Of a stretch of DNA of 64,000 bases, positions 37,143 to 46,069 are shown piece after piece; position 1 is the first letter of the stretch; the number at the start of each line of letters is the position of its first letter. Source of the DNA: Bacillota bacterium. Lineage in GTDB: Bacteria; Bacillota; Clostridia; Acetivibrionales; DSM-1351. The position numbers were made by a program, and so were the translations under genes. The stretch lies in assembly GCA_023398105.1 (NCBI GenBank), contig JAEWST010000162.1:1-64000 (forward strand). The letters are read 5' to 3'. The notes under the pieces were generated by a model, which worked only from the letters and a program-made list of their open reading frames with translations, did no database searches and was not told the origin of the DNA.

Positions 37143-37211
37143 GCACAGGACAGCCCCATCCATTTAAAAACAATAATTAGTTTTCATTTACATAATATGT
37201 TAGCGATATAT

Positions 37212-40200
37212 TCAATCGTCTTTGTCGTCTTTGTCCTCTTCTTCTCCCTCCACAACCAGCAGTTCCCCGAAATCCTTTCTTTCAAACTCCTGTATGGATA
37301 TGCGGTTCTTATTTGGATTGGCAAACACAAAAGTCTTGTCTACATTGTCTACGTAGTTTTGAATCTTGTCATTTGTGGAGCTAATAATTGCCTGAAAGCC
37401 CAGCTTTCTTATTAATCCAATACAGCTGCCCACCTTTTCTGCATCCATTTTGGAAAATGCTTCGTCTAAGACAACAATCCTCGGTGTGGGTCTTCTTCTA
37501 ATATTAGCCTTCAGATTGATTCTGTAAACCTGTGCAAAGCTTGCCAACAAAGCAACATACAATGGATTCTGCCCCTCACCGCCTGAGTTTTTGGAAAGCA
37601 TTTTGCTAAGTCGCATTGGAGGCATACCTTCAACTATCTGCTCCATATCAAAGGACAGATACGTTCTGTAGTCAGCATATTTCTCCATGCTTGCTCTTGC
37701 TTCCTCTACAGCCCTTGAATCACTGTTTTCAGGAGGCATAAACAATTCTATCAATTCATTAATCAAATCCTTATAATCCTTCTGATGCTTCATACTGAAC
37801 AAATCCATCTGATTTTCAAGCTTTCCTGTAAGTTGATGGGGATTAATCTCCAAATTCTCGTCCATGAACATGTCATAGAATTTCCCATCCTCTCCTGGAT
37901 TCTTAGTAATGATAAATTTGTACTTGTCCTTACCAAAATCCAACTGAGCCAAAACCCTATTCAAATCGTCCTTCTGCTGCATAACCTCTTTTATTGCATC
38001 TCGTATTTTATAAACAAAGTCCGTCTTGAAATGGTAAACAGCCAGCTTAGCCTGCTCATTTGCCTTGTCCATGAATTCGTTGAGCTTTTCACTGCTGAGA
38101 GTCTCCATCAATTGGTCATATTCGTCGTTATCCTTACAGGTAAGTGAAAACCCTCGATAAGCATATTGGTTCCTGTAGCTTTCCCTCTTCCTTACTAATT
38201 TCTCATATTCCTCACCCGATTTAATTTCGCTCTCATGCTTTAGAGTCAATAAAATATTCTTGATATTTTCTAATTTGGTTGAAGAATGTTCTCTTATAAA
38301 GCTATTAAAGCTTTCTTCTCTAGTATTATCAAAAATAAAGGCTCTTTTCTTTTGAACTAATTCCTCACTTAATGAAATAATGGTGTTTTTAAACTCTTCA
38401 ACTTCTCTGCTCTTAGTAATCAGCTCTAATCTTGCCGACTCCTTTTGTTTGCTTTTTTCACTAATTGCTTGTTCCAGTTGAAGCTTTTTTGCCTTCCATT
38501 CATCTATGTTTTTCTCTTTTAATTCATTAATTTTTCTTATGTATTCTTGCTTTTGCTCTTCCTTTATATGAATTTCTTTAATTTCCTGTAGCTGCTTATC
38601 ATAGTAGTCAAGCTCCTTTGAAAAAGACTCATAGCCTAACACTTCAATAATTTTACTTAATTGCTCGTCCAAAGGTCTTTTTTCAGACTGTAACTCTGAT
38701 AAATCCTGTTCAAGCTGTCTCAGTCTTCTTACAATTGCATTTCTGCCAATGTAAGCATATTCTGTGTAATTGCGAGGATTTATGTGCTGTAGCTTATACC
38801 CCTGATAAAGCATACAATCCGATGTAATTCCGCTTTTATTTTCTCTCAATTCCTCTATAGTATTGCACTTAATCACTGCACCCATGAGGAAATCAATATA
38901 AGCCCTTGCATAATCAATAGTTGTTTCCACCTCTTCAGCAAGAGATTTTTTTATAATTGGCTTAGCATCCTTTAAAACCTTCTCAGTGTCAATTACAGCC
39001 ACCTTGTTGTATTTCTTTGGACTTAGCCCTTTGTATATCTCCATTGCAGCTTTTGCATAATCAGGGTGAACCACTAGTGAAAGCTTGTTGTTGCCCATAT
39101 AGCCTTCTACAGCATTAAGCCACATTTCATCCCTAACCTCTATTACATCGGCTAAAATATCTACTCTAATTGGCTGCTCGTAGCGTTTTTCCAGTTCCTC
39201 TGTTATATAGTCCTTAGCCTCTAACAAATAGGAAGGGTAAGCCTTTTGACCGTTTTTAAGGGTCTCTGTTTGCTTTGTAAGCTCAGCGATAGCCCTCTTT
39301 AATTCATTAATCCTTGAGGTAAGCTCCCCCTTATCCTTTTCAAACTCAACTCTAACGCTGGAAATAGATGCTTTAATATTTTCAAGCTGGTCACGGCTTG
39401 CCGAATAATTTTTAAAATTCTCTATGCCAATGCATACCGATGCATCTAAAATATCAGTGGCTAACCATGCATTTAGTCCATTGGCGATCCTGTCATATTC
39501 AGCTTTATCCCTGTTTAGCAATTCCAGAACCTGATTCAAGGAGCTTAGCTCTGCCTCTAAATGCTCATATCCACTGCTTTTGATTGAACTAACCACTTCA
39601 TCTCTCTGGTTTTGCAATTCCTTCAGCCCTTGCTCCACAGAACTAACTGTTTTCTCTAAGCTCAGAATGTCCTCTTTATACTTTTTCTGATGTATTTGAA
39701 TTCTATCAAGCCTATTTTCAATTACTTGCATATCTAGCTTGTCAAAATTGTACTGGTACTGAATAATCTCATTCCAATATGTACGGTATACCTTAAACTG
39801 ATTGTGAATACCAGTCAGAGCCTCTATTTCATTTCTAGTGTCCTCTAGTCTTCTTTTCAGCCTAATGTATTGTGCCACGCTGTCCTGCATGTCCTCTATA
39901 TGAATATCATTTTCTGTGCATATGTAGTTTTTAACGAAGTCCTCTAATTTCATATCCATCTTAAATGGAATTGCTTTTTTAAACAATGAAGGAAAATGTT
40001 TTGGGTGCAACCCTCCGAAATAATTGCTATACAGCTCATTACGGAATTTTTCATTTGTTCTGCTGAAATAATAATCCTCTTTAGCAAAATTGTCTTTTAT
40101 ATATTCCTTTAGTTCATTAATTGAATTAGCCTTTTCCCTGTCACGATAGCGGTTTCCCAACAATTCTCCTGTATGCCAAAAAAACATATGATTAACAGCA

Positions 40201-40580
40201 TTTGAAGAAGTATCAACATCAAAAACTACTCCAACGCTTTGATGCTTCAAGGTTTCTGAATCCTGAAACTCTAACACAATTGTAGAAGAAAAATTCTTGT
40301 TTCTCAGATAGCCTATATTATTGTTTTCCTGTACTACCTTCATGCCCCTGAGATATTCTATCAAGGTTCGGTCAGAATCTTCCTTTGCTGCCTTATTGAA
40401 AAAGGAGCGTCCATTGCTGTCGGCATATAATATTATTTGCAATGCATCTAAAACAGTGGATTTACCGCTACCCGAATGTCCTGTAAAAAAATTTATTTCA
40501 TCATTAAAGCTGAGCAGCTTTTCATTAATGTAGTGCCAATTGTTCAGACACATCTTCGTCAGTACTTGAAATCGGCTCAT
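37212..40580 (-). CDS. jetC: JetC, MukB/SMC-like ATPase of a Wadjet-type system
   Basis: About 1122 residues from the ATG at 40580 (SRFQVLTKMCLNNWHY), which has GAGGAGG 9 bases upstream; the frame is open further to 40643. Walker A is FFTGHSGSGKSTVLDALQ near residues 31-48. Long coiled coils occupy about 230-400 and 600-800 with a hinge-like middle. The C-terminal head has signature LSKNSGGEGQNPLYVALLAS and Walker B RIVVLDEAFSKMDAEKVG. It overlaps the end of jetB by 56 bases. In Wadjet, JetABC extrudes loops and JetD cuts small circular DNA such as plasmids. Confidence 0.88.
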   Translation of the reverse strand: MSRFQVLTKMCLNNWHYINEKLLSFNDEINFFTGHSGSGKSTVLDALQIILYADSNGRSFFNKAAKEDSDRTLIEYLRGMKVVQENNNIGYLRNKNFSSTIVLEFQDSETLKHQSVGVVFDVDTSSNAVNHMFFWHTGELLGNRYRDREKANSINELKEYIKDNFAKEDYYFSRTNEKFRNELYSNYFGGLHPKHFPSLFKKAIPFKMDMKLEDFVKNYICTENDIHIEDMQDSVAQYIRLKRRLEDTRNEIEALTGIHNQFKVYRTYWNEIIQYQYNFDKLDMQVIENRLDRIQIHQKKYKEDILSLEKTVSSVEQGLKELQNQRDEVVSSIKSSGYEHLEAELSSLNQVLELLNRDKAEYDRIANGLNAWLATDILDASVCIGIENFKNYSASRDQLENIKASISSVRVEFEKDKGELTSRINELKRAIAELTKQTETLKNGQKAYPSYLLEAKDYITEELEKRYEQPIRVDILADVIEVRDEMWLNAVEGYMGNNKLSLVVHPDYAKAAMEIYKGLSPKKYNKVAVIDTEKVLKDAKPIIKKSLAEEVETTIDYARAYIDFLMGAVIKCNTIEELRENKSGITSDCMLYQGYKLQHINPRNYTEYAYIGRNAIVRRLRQLEQDLSELQSEKRPLDEQLSKIIEVLGYESFSKELDYYDKQLQEIKEIHIKEEQKQEYIRKINELKEKNIDEWKAKKLQLEQAISEKSKQKESARLELITKSREVEEFKNTIISLSEELVQKKRAFIFDNTREESFNSFIREHSSTKLENIKNILLTLKHESEIKSGEEYEKLVRKRESYRNQYAYRGFSLTCKDNDEYDQLMETLSSEKLNEFMDKANEQAKLAVYHFKTDFVYKIRDAIKEVMQQKDDLNRVLAQLDFGKDKYKFIITKNPGEDGKFYDMFMDENLEINPHQLTGKLENQMDLFSMKHQKDYKDLINELIELFMPPENSDSRAVEEARASMEKYADYRTYLSFDMEQIVEGMPPMRLSKMLSKNSGGEGQNPLYVALLASFAQVYRINLKANIRRRPTPRIVVLDEAFSKMDAEKVGSCIGLIRKLGFQAIISSTNDKIQNYVDNVDKTFVFANPNKNRISIQEFERKDFGELLVVEGEEEDKDDKDD

Positions 40581-41187
40581 TGTCTGCATCCTCCTCTTCC
40601 TCTTGATACTGCTGTATAATGCCTTCAATTGCCTGTCCGTCAAATAGCAGGTTAACTGTAGGATATATTATAAATTTTGTATCCCCGTCCAAATCTCCTA
40701 TATCATCAATTATCTCTATAACCTGATATTTTCTAAGAGTAGCAATTGTTTTTCTCACTTCTGTAGGAGAAATCGACTTACTGTTCCACAAACGAAAAAG
40801 CTGTATCTTGTCATAAACCTCATTCAGAGTTGTGTATACATATATTGAATTGGAAGCTGTATTCATCTGCTCATCAAATATAAGCTTTAGCAACAAAATA
40901 AATATAGTTGTCAGCCTGCTTAGCTTGTCACCCTGTAAATTCTGTGTTCGTATTAAAATAATCCCAAACTGCCTGTTTTCTACTAACTCAATATCTGCAA
41001 TTTTAAAATACTCCTTAAGAAAATCAAGATGCCTTTCACAGGTACGATACATTTTATTTGGAATATACCGTTCTGTCTTTTTGTCATATCTTCTTTCCAA
41101 TATAAAGGTTTGGCTTTGCAGAGTCTTAACAGCCTCTGTCAGCTCATTTTTCTCTTCATCTAATAATTCATGGTAATATGGAAACAT
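40525..41187 (-). CDS. jetB: JetB, MukE-like kite subunit
   Basis: 220 residues, winged-helix-rich, acidic at the C-terminus (DEDVSEQLALH end). Called by size and place: it starts 2 bases after the jetA stop and overlaps jetC. The segment ISPTEVRKTIATLRKYQVIE followed by IIDDIGDLDGDTKFIIYPT is the usual end of the second winged helix in kite subunits. It would bind DNA between JetA and JetC. Confidence 0.82.
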   Translation of the reverse strand: MFPYYHELLDEEKNELTEAVKTLQSQTFILERRYDKKTERYIPNKMYRTCERHLDFLKEYFKIADIELVENRQFGIILIRTQNLQGDKLSRLTTIFILLLKLIFDEQMNTASNSIYVYTTLNEVYDKIQLFRLWNSKSISPTEVRKTIATLRKYQVIEIIDDIGDLDGDTKFIIYPTVNLLFDGQAIEGIIQQYQEEEEDADNEPISSTDEDVSEQLALH

Positions 41188-41189
41188 AT

Positions 41190-42590
41190 TTAATCTCCTC
41201 TGTAATTTCTCTCAAATATAATATCAGGGTACGTGTATTTACCATTTGTAATGGTAGCCTTCTCACCTGGCACCACATGAAAGGGACTGCTTTTACGAAT
41301 ACTATAGTCATAAGCTAAAATAAGCAATTCAAACTGTTCATCATTTTCAATTAAATGCTCTTTCGTAGAATATATCCCGTTGTCCATTTGGTTTAAAATA
41401 AACTGCTCAATTTGTGCTTTGCTGTATCGGTTTTTATTTCGATTAATTCTCAGGATTTCTTCCTTTGATAGCTCCTTTTCCACTTCCTCTTCAACTTCAA
41501 CAGTCTCTTCAAATACCTTGTGCTTTCCTCTCTTTTTATAGAAGGAATCAGCAGAAATAATAGTATTGTCATTTATACAAATTGTTGCTGCCACCTGACT
41601 TATCATCTCATTATTGTTGTCATTTGACATCAGATTGAGCAGAGCAATCACATTTCCCTGCACACTATCATCATTACTTAATAAATACTCCAGACGGCTA
41701 ACAGTTGCCCTCACATATTTGCTATGCTCTGTATCAATATGGGCAATTCTATTCTCCATGTTAATAATTCCACGCTCAATTTCATAAATTATGTCCATAA
41801 ATTCATTCTCAATGTCTTCTTGCTTCCTGCCTTCAGCCGTCATTTTCTGCTCTAATAAATGCAGTCTTCTTTCATCCTCTTGTATAAATCGAAGCAGCTT
41901 TTTTATATCATTTTTGTAAATGTAAAAGTTGTCACTGGTTTTTAATAGACTGTATTTTTTATTTATAATTGCTTCAACATACACATCAAGATGCTCCTGC
42001 AAAAGCTCCTCGTAATTATCCTTTTGCAATAAGGATTCAAAAAACTCATCCATATTGTGAAGCATGTCCTGCAAAGCTCTGTTCAGCCTTGTTGTATTGA
42101 CCTTTGCTGTTTTCAACAGCTCAATTCCTGCCTTATTATCGTAATAAAAGGAATATATATTTGTATAAATATTCTGTATGTAAATATCTGTTTCGCTTGA
42201 ATCAGGATTGCTCAATTTTCTAAAAACCTCTATGAAGGCTGAAGCATAGTCAGGTATTACAATATTGGTTTTAAAGGAACTGTAATCCTCTACCTTCTTC
42301 AGCCATGCAAAACGCAGTAGCCTATTTAAAACTCTAGTAGCCATTGGCTCTACATTAGCGTCAACATCCTTTAAGCTTTCAAAGTCCAGTTCCTCTTCAT
42401 CTACAGTAATATCAATAATACGATCAGAAAAATGCTCTGAGATAAGCTGTATACAGGTTTCCTTTGTCAGAAAATAATCATTATATAAATATTCGTCGTA
42501 TATTATCAAAAGAGCTTCTATATAAATAAACCTATTTTTAGAATGAAATAAGTGCCAAAATTGCTGTGATATTTTTAATATTTCTTTCAT
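41190..42590 (-). CDS. jetA: JetA, MukF-like kleisin subunit
   Basis: 466 residues. The N-terminus ISQQFWHLFHSKNRFIYIEA followed by LLIIYDEYLYNDYFLTKETC is the characteristic opening of JetA proteins (type II-like as I recall it). A helical middle follows (about 200-300), and the C-terminal part is a winged helix. It starts the operon: jetA-jetB-jetC, all minus, almost without gaps. ATG at 42590; the ribosome site is weak. Confidence 0.85.
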   Translation of the reverse strand: MKEILKISQQFWHLFHSKNRFIYIEALLIIYDEYLYNDYFLTKETCIQLISEHFSDRIIDITVDEEELDFESLKDVDANVEPMATRVLNRLLRFAWLKKVEDYSSFKTNIVIPDYASAFIEVFRKLSNPDSSETDIYIQNIYTNIYSFYYDNKAGIELLKTAKVNTTRLNRALQDMLHNMDEFFESLLQKDNYEELLQEHLDVYVEAIINKKYSLLKTSDNFYIYKNDIKKLLRFIQEDERRLHLLEQKMTAEGRKQEDIENEFMDIIYEIERGIINMENRIAHIDTEHSKYVRATVSRLEYLLSNDDSVQGNVIALLNLMSNDNNNEMISQVAATICINDNTIISADSFYKKRGKHKVFEETVEVEEEVEKELSKEEILRINRNKNRYSKAQIEQFILNQMDNGIYSTKEHLIENDEQFELLILAYDYSIRKSSPFHVVPGEKATITNGKYTYPDIIFERNYRGD

Positions 42591-42940
42591 TTAATCAACA
42601 ACCTGCCTTTCCACCAACTGTCATTATAACACTGTATTTATTTTTTTGAAAAATATTTTTTAAGAAAATATCCTTTATGTCTCTCTAGATATACTGCCTA
42701 AACTAGATTTTAATAAGATTAAAGATATATTTTTAGGCAATAATACGCCTTTAGTAGCTTTAAACTTATTATTAATGCTGTCTTAAGTAAATAACCACCT
42801 GTAAAATTTACTACAGGTGGTTATTTTGTCGTTTATAAGTATTATTTTCAAAAAAACATTGACGGTTATTTACTATTTTAGTATCTTATTATTATATTAC
42901 TGAACTTTCCCAGTAGAAAATTGTAGATTTGAAAAACTTT
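42591..42940. other. Intergenic region with a possible gene end and its terminator
   Basis: On the plus strand about 42702-42785 reads LDFNKIKDIFLGNNTPLVAL and ends in TAA, possibly the 3' end of a lost gene, since a perfect hairpin (AATAACCACCTGTA / TACAGGTGGTTATT, 42789-42825) follows it. No complete gene is present. Confidence 0.4.
42789..42828. terminator. Orphan terminator hairpin
   Basis: Arms AATAACCACCTGTA and TACAGGTGGTTATT pair perfectly, followed on the plus strand by TTT. No intact gene ends here. Confidence 0.75.
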
Positions 42941-42952
42941 TAATGTCGAAGT

Positions 42953-42982
42953 TTGAGTATACAGTAATAGAACAAATATACT
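42953..42982 (+). promoter_or_regulatory. Probable promoter of the cyclase-like gene
   Basis: TTGAGT, 18-base spacer, TATACT (42977-42982), 35 bases before the ATG. Confidence 0.55.
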
Positions 42983-43016
42983 ATTTAAAAAAATCAAAAA
43001 GATATAGGATGGAAAA

Positions 43017-45902
43017 ATGAGAAAAAAAACTATAATATTCACATTGCTTATATCAATGTTATTTTTGACTTTCATCTGTTATTTTCAAAATAAGGATTTG
43101 ATTTTAGATACATTTACTGATTACTCACCTACAAATGAAATGTTTTTAAAATCTCCCCTTAAAAACAGTATTAATTTTTCAGATATATCCTTTGCTACAT
43201 CAGATACTCAGAAAAATATGTATGCCATTGACAATAATCATAACATGATTGTGAAAATTGATCCCAATGGTAATCTAGTATTTAAACTTGACAAGGATAG
43301 TATAATGCCTTATTTAAATGATAATGTTAATATTTCTACAAATCACAGTAAAGAAATTACTTACAATATTGTAGATTTTTCAGTAGACGAAAATCAGAAT
43401 GTATATGTTCTTATAGATTGCTTTAGTATTCATGGTCGTTATGTTCAGTACAGTCTATTATTATCCTATAAACCCTCTGGCAAGTTTAACAGAGAGGTAT
43501 ACTGCGAAAAATACGACGAGAAATCACAGCCAATCTCTGTTGGCAGAATTAAAGGACTTCAGGCAAGGAATGATTTTCTATATTTCTACATAAAAAATGC
43601 TGATGACAGCACTGCAAAAATCAAAAAATATAATTATAAGACATTCTCTTTTGAGAATTGTCATAGTGATATTAATGTCAACTATATAGTTGACATCATT
43701 GGAACAGATACTGATAGAAGATATATTTCTACGGCACAAGGTAATATTTTTTCAATGGATACTAATGGGAATTTTCAATTGTTATATCCCTCCGACAAAG
43801 TAGAAAATCAACGTTATATTCCTTTCAATTTATACAAATATGATGATAATTTATTGTTTTGCGACAAGAATACAAATGATGTTATCAGCATAAAACCTGA
43901 TGGGCAAACAAAAACTCTTTATTCGTTAAATTCTTTACGAAAGTTCGATAATGACCAAGCATCTTTTTTTGATATAAGAAGCATAGGTGTAAATTCTGAA
44001 GGAAATATCTTGGTTGCATCTTCTGAAACACCTAGTGGTTCCGATAAATCAATAAATACACTCACAATTATGACGCTTGACGGAAAGGTATTGCGAACAC
44101 TTAACGAAGCCCAATATTCTTCAATTAACATATTCCTACATATGCTTATATTTATTTTTGCTTTATTAGTGCTTTTGTTGATACTCTACTTATTTCTAAA
44201 ACTTGTAAAAAACGTCCTACGCAAAAAATTATGGCTAAAGCTGTTATCCATATTGCTACCTTTGATGATGCTGACACTAGCATTTTCTGGGATACGAATT
44301 TATAATTCCCTCAATCACGATATACTTGAAAATGAAATGAATACAAAATTAAAGCTTATTGTTCATTCAGGTATTCAGCATCTTGATGTAGAAAAGTTTA
44401 ATGCCATAACAAAAACCTCTGACTATATGAGTAATGAGTATAATGATTTATGGAATTATATTTATTTATCTATCGAAAATAATAGAAATGGAAAACAAAA
44501 TACAGCATCTGATTACACAAAATCCCAAGTAGACTCAAATGGAATAACCATTGCACTTTATAAATATGATTCAGGAAAACTATTTACTTGTATTGACTTT
44601 GGTAAAAACACTCTGCCCTTTACTCCTATAGCAGATAACAAGTATTTTATTCCTGAATATATAAAAGACACAAAAGTAGTAAATATATCTATATATAATG
44701 AAAAAAACAAAAAATTTGCTGTTACACCTATCTTTGATGAAACTGGTAAAACACTAGGCTTCTATCAGGCAAGCCTCAACATGGAAGGTATACGCTTCCA
44801 AACTGTACAGTTAATCAAGCAAATAATATATATCATGATTGTGGCAGTAATTATATTCACAATTTTGATGTACTTCTTGATAAGGAAACTTTTAAAGCCC
44901 CTGAAAGAGCTTGAGGAAGGTGCTATTAAGCTGGCAAATGAGGAATGGGATACAAAGTTGTCTGTTAGAACACAAGACGAGATAGGTAATTTATGTTACA
45001 CATTTAATGATATGACAGAGTTTATCAATAAATATAGAACTGCATCAGATAAATTTGTACCAAGTTTGTTTTTAAAAAATCTTGGACTTGATAATATAAC
45101 GGAAGTAGAGCTTAGCGGTATCAAAAAAGACGGTATGAGCATATTGTATTTAACTATTAGGTCTTTTCTTAACATGGAGGAAGCAAAGGTACCTCATGAC
45201 AGTTTTGAATTAATTAACCAGCTACTTGGGATTATAGGACAAATAATTAGAAGGAATGATGGATTTGTTAGCCAAAGTTTTGGAGCAAATTTATTAGCGG
45301 TTTTTCCTAAAAATGCATGTGATGCTCTAGCCAGTGCTATTGATATAAAAAAAGAAATCCTAAAGCTAAATATAGCTCGAAATGAACAAGGAAAAGGTTC
45401 AATAGAAATTGGTATCGGAATCCATAAAGGCTCCATAATGATGGGTATTATTGGTGACAGCGAAAGAATGGAAGCCTCTGTGGTATCCTATGTAGTAGAC
45501 CAAGCAAATGAAATGAAAAAGCTATCACGTAGGCTTGGAGCCTCAATCCTTGTTAGTAAAAATGTTATCGAGGATATGGTTGAGCCTCAGCAATACAAAA
45601 ACCGTTTTGTCGGTAAGTTCAATGTCGGTGAGAATTTAGAGGTTTATGACGTATTTGAAGGAGAAGAAAAATCTATAGAAAGATTAAAAGAGGACACGAG
45701 AGAGCTATTTGACGAAGGAGTGTCACTTTACCTTACTGGTAAGTTTTATAATGCAAGAAGATGCTTTGTTGATGTAATAAAGCAAAACCGTGATGATATT
45801 GCGGCAAAATTATATTTCTTTGAGTGCGACAAACTAAATGAAAAATACCCGTCCAATGAATTACCGAAAGAATGGGACGGAGTTTTAAAATTATTTAGAT
45901 AA
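43017..45902 (+). CDS. Membrane sensor with HAMP and degenerate class III cyclase domain
   Basis: 961 residues. A signal-anchor (about 5-25) is followed by a large outer region with propeller-like repeats (about 40-365), two membrane helices (about 370-395 and 403-425), a second outer sensor region (about 426-595), a third helix (about 598-625), HAMP (about 626-680) and a class III nucleotide cyclase homology domain (about 700-880). The two metal-binding aspartates look replaced: the first block reads MSILYLTIRSFLNMEE where active enzymes have D before IR, and the second reads QSFGANLLAVFP where they have GD. So it probably does not make cAMP or cGMP and may bind a ligand or a partner. It precedes the MORN and DUF4280 genes on the same strand. 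Confidence 0.82.
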   Translation: MRKKTIIFTLLISMLFLTFICYFQNKDLILDTFTDYSPTNEMFLKSPLKNSINFSDISFATSDTQKNMYAIDNNHNMIVKIDPNGNLVFKLDKDSIMPYLNDNVNISTNHSKEITYNIVDFSVDENQNVYVLIDCFSIHGRYVQYSLLLSYKPSGKFNREVYCEKYDEKSQPISVGRIKGLQARNDFLYFYIKNADDSTAKIKKYNYKTFSFENCHSDINVNYIVDIIGTDTDRRYISTAQGNIFSMDTNGNFQLLYPSDKVENQRYIPFNLYKYDDNLLFCDKNTNDVISIKPDGQTKTLYSLNSLRKFDNDQASFFDIRSIGVNSEGNILVASSETPSGSDKSINTLTIMTLDGKVLRTLNEAQYSSINIFLHMLIFIFALLVLLLILYLFLKLVKNVLRKKLWLKLLSILLPLMMLTLAFSGIRIYNSLNHDILENEMNTKLKLIVHSGIQHLDVEKFNAITKTSDYMSNEYNDLWNYIYLSIENNRNGKQNTASDYTKSQVDSNGITIALYKYDSGKLFTCIDFGKNTLPFTPIADNKYFIPEYIKDTKVVNISIYNEKNKKFAVTPIFDETGKTLGFYQASLNMEGIRFQTVQLIKQIIYIMIVAVIIFTILMYFLIRKLLKPLKELEEGAIKLANEEWDTKLSVRTQDEIGNLCYTFNDMTEFINKYRTASDKFVPSLFLKNLGLDNITEVELSGIKKDGMSILYLTIRSFLNMEEAKVPHDSFELINQLLGIIGQIIRRNDGFVSQSFGANLLAVFPKNACDALASAIDIKKEILKLNIARNEQGKGSIEIGIGIHKGSIMMGIIGDSERMEASVVSYVVDQANEMKKLSRRLGASILVSKNVIEDMVEPQQYKNRFVGKFNVGENLEVYDVFEGEEKSIERLKEDTRELFDEGVSLYLTGKFYNARRCFVDVIKQNRDDIAAKLYFFECDKLNEKYPSNELPKEWDGVLKLFR

Positions 45903-45905
45903 ATA

Positions 45906-46033
45906 AATCAACTTTCGCACATAAAAAGTCTATCAGTGCAGGAGACTCATCAACTAATTCATGCAATTATTTCTAATCCAACTTTCCATTGATAAGTTTC
46001 CTACACCTATAATCTCAACTGCGAAAGTTGATT
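45906..46033. repeat. Imperfect 128-bp inverted repeat between the cyclase and MORN genes
   Basis: Outer arms AATCAACTTTCGCA (45906-45919) and TGCGAAAGTTGATT (46020-46033) pair perfectly over 14 bases. Inner arms GTGCAGGAGACTCATCAA (about 45936-45953) and TTGATAAGTTTCCTACAC (about 45989-46006) pair with about three mismatches. It begins right after the cyclase stop. It may act as a terminator-like or processing structure or be a small mobile repeat. Confidence 0.75.
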
Positions 46034-46069
46034 AAAAATTTTCACAGAATAAAATAAGGGGTAATTACT

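Noticed and set aside
43017..45902. Calling the protein an active adenylate or guanylate cyclase
   Set aside because: Both metal-binding aspartates appear to be replaced.
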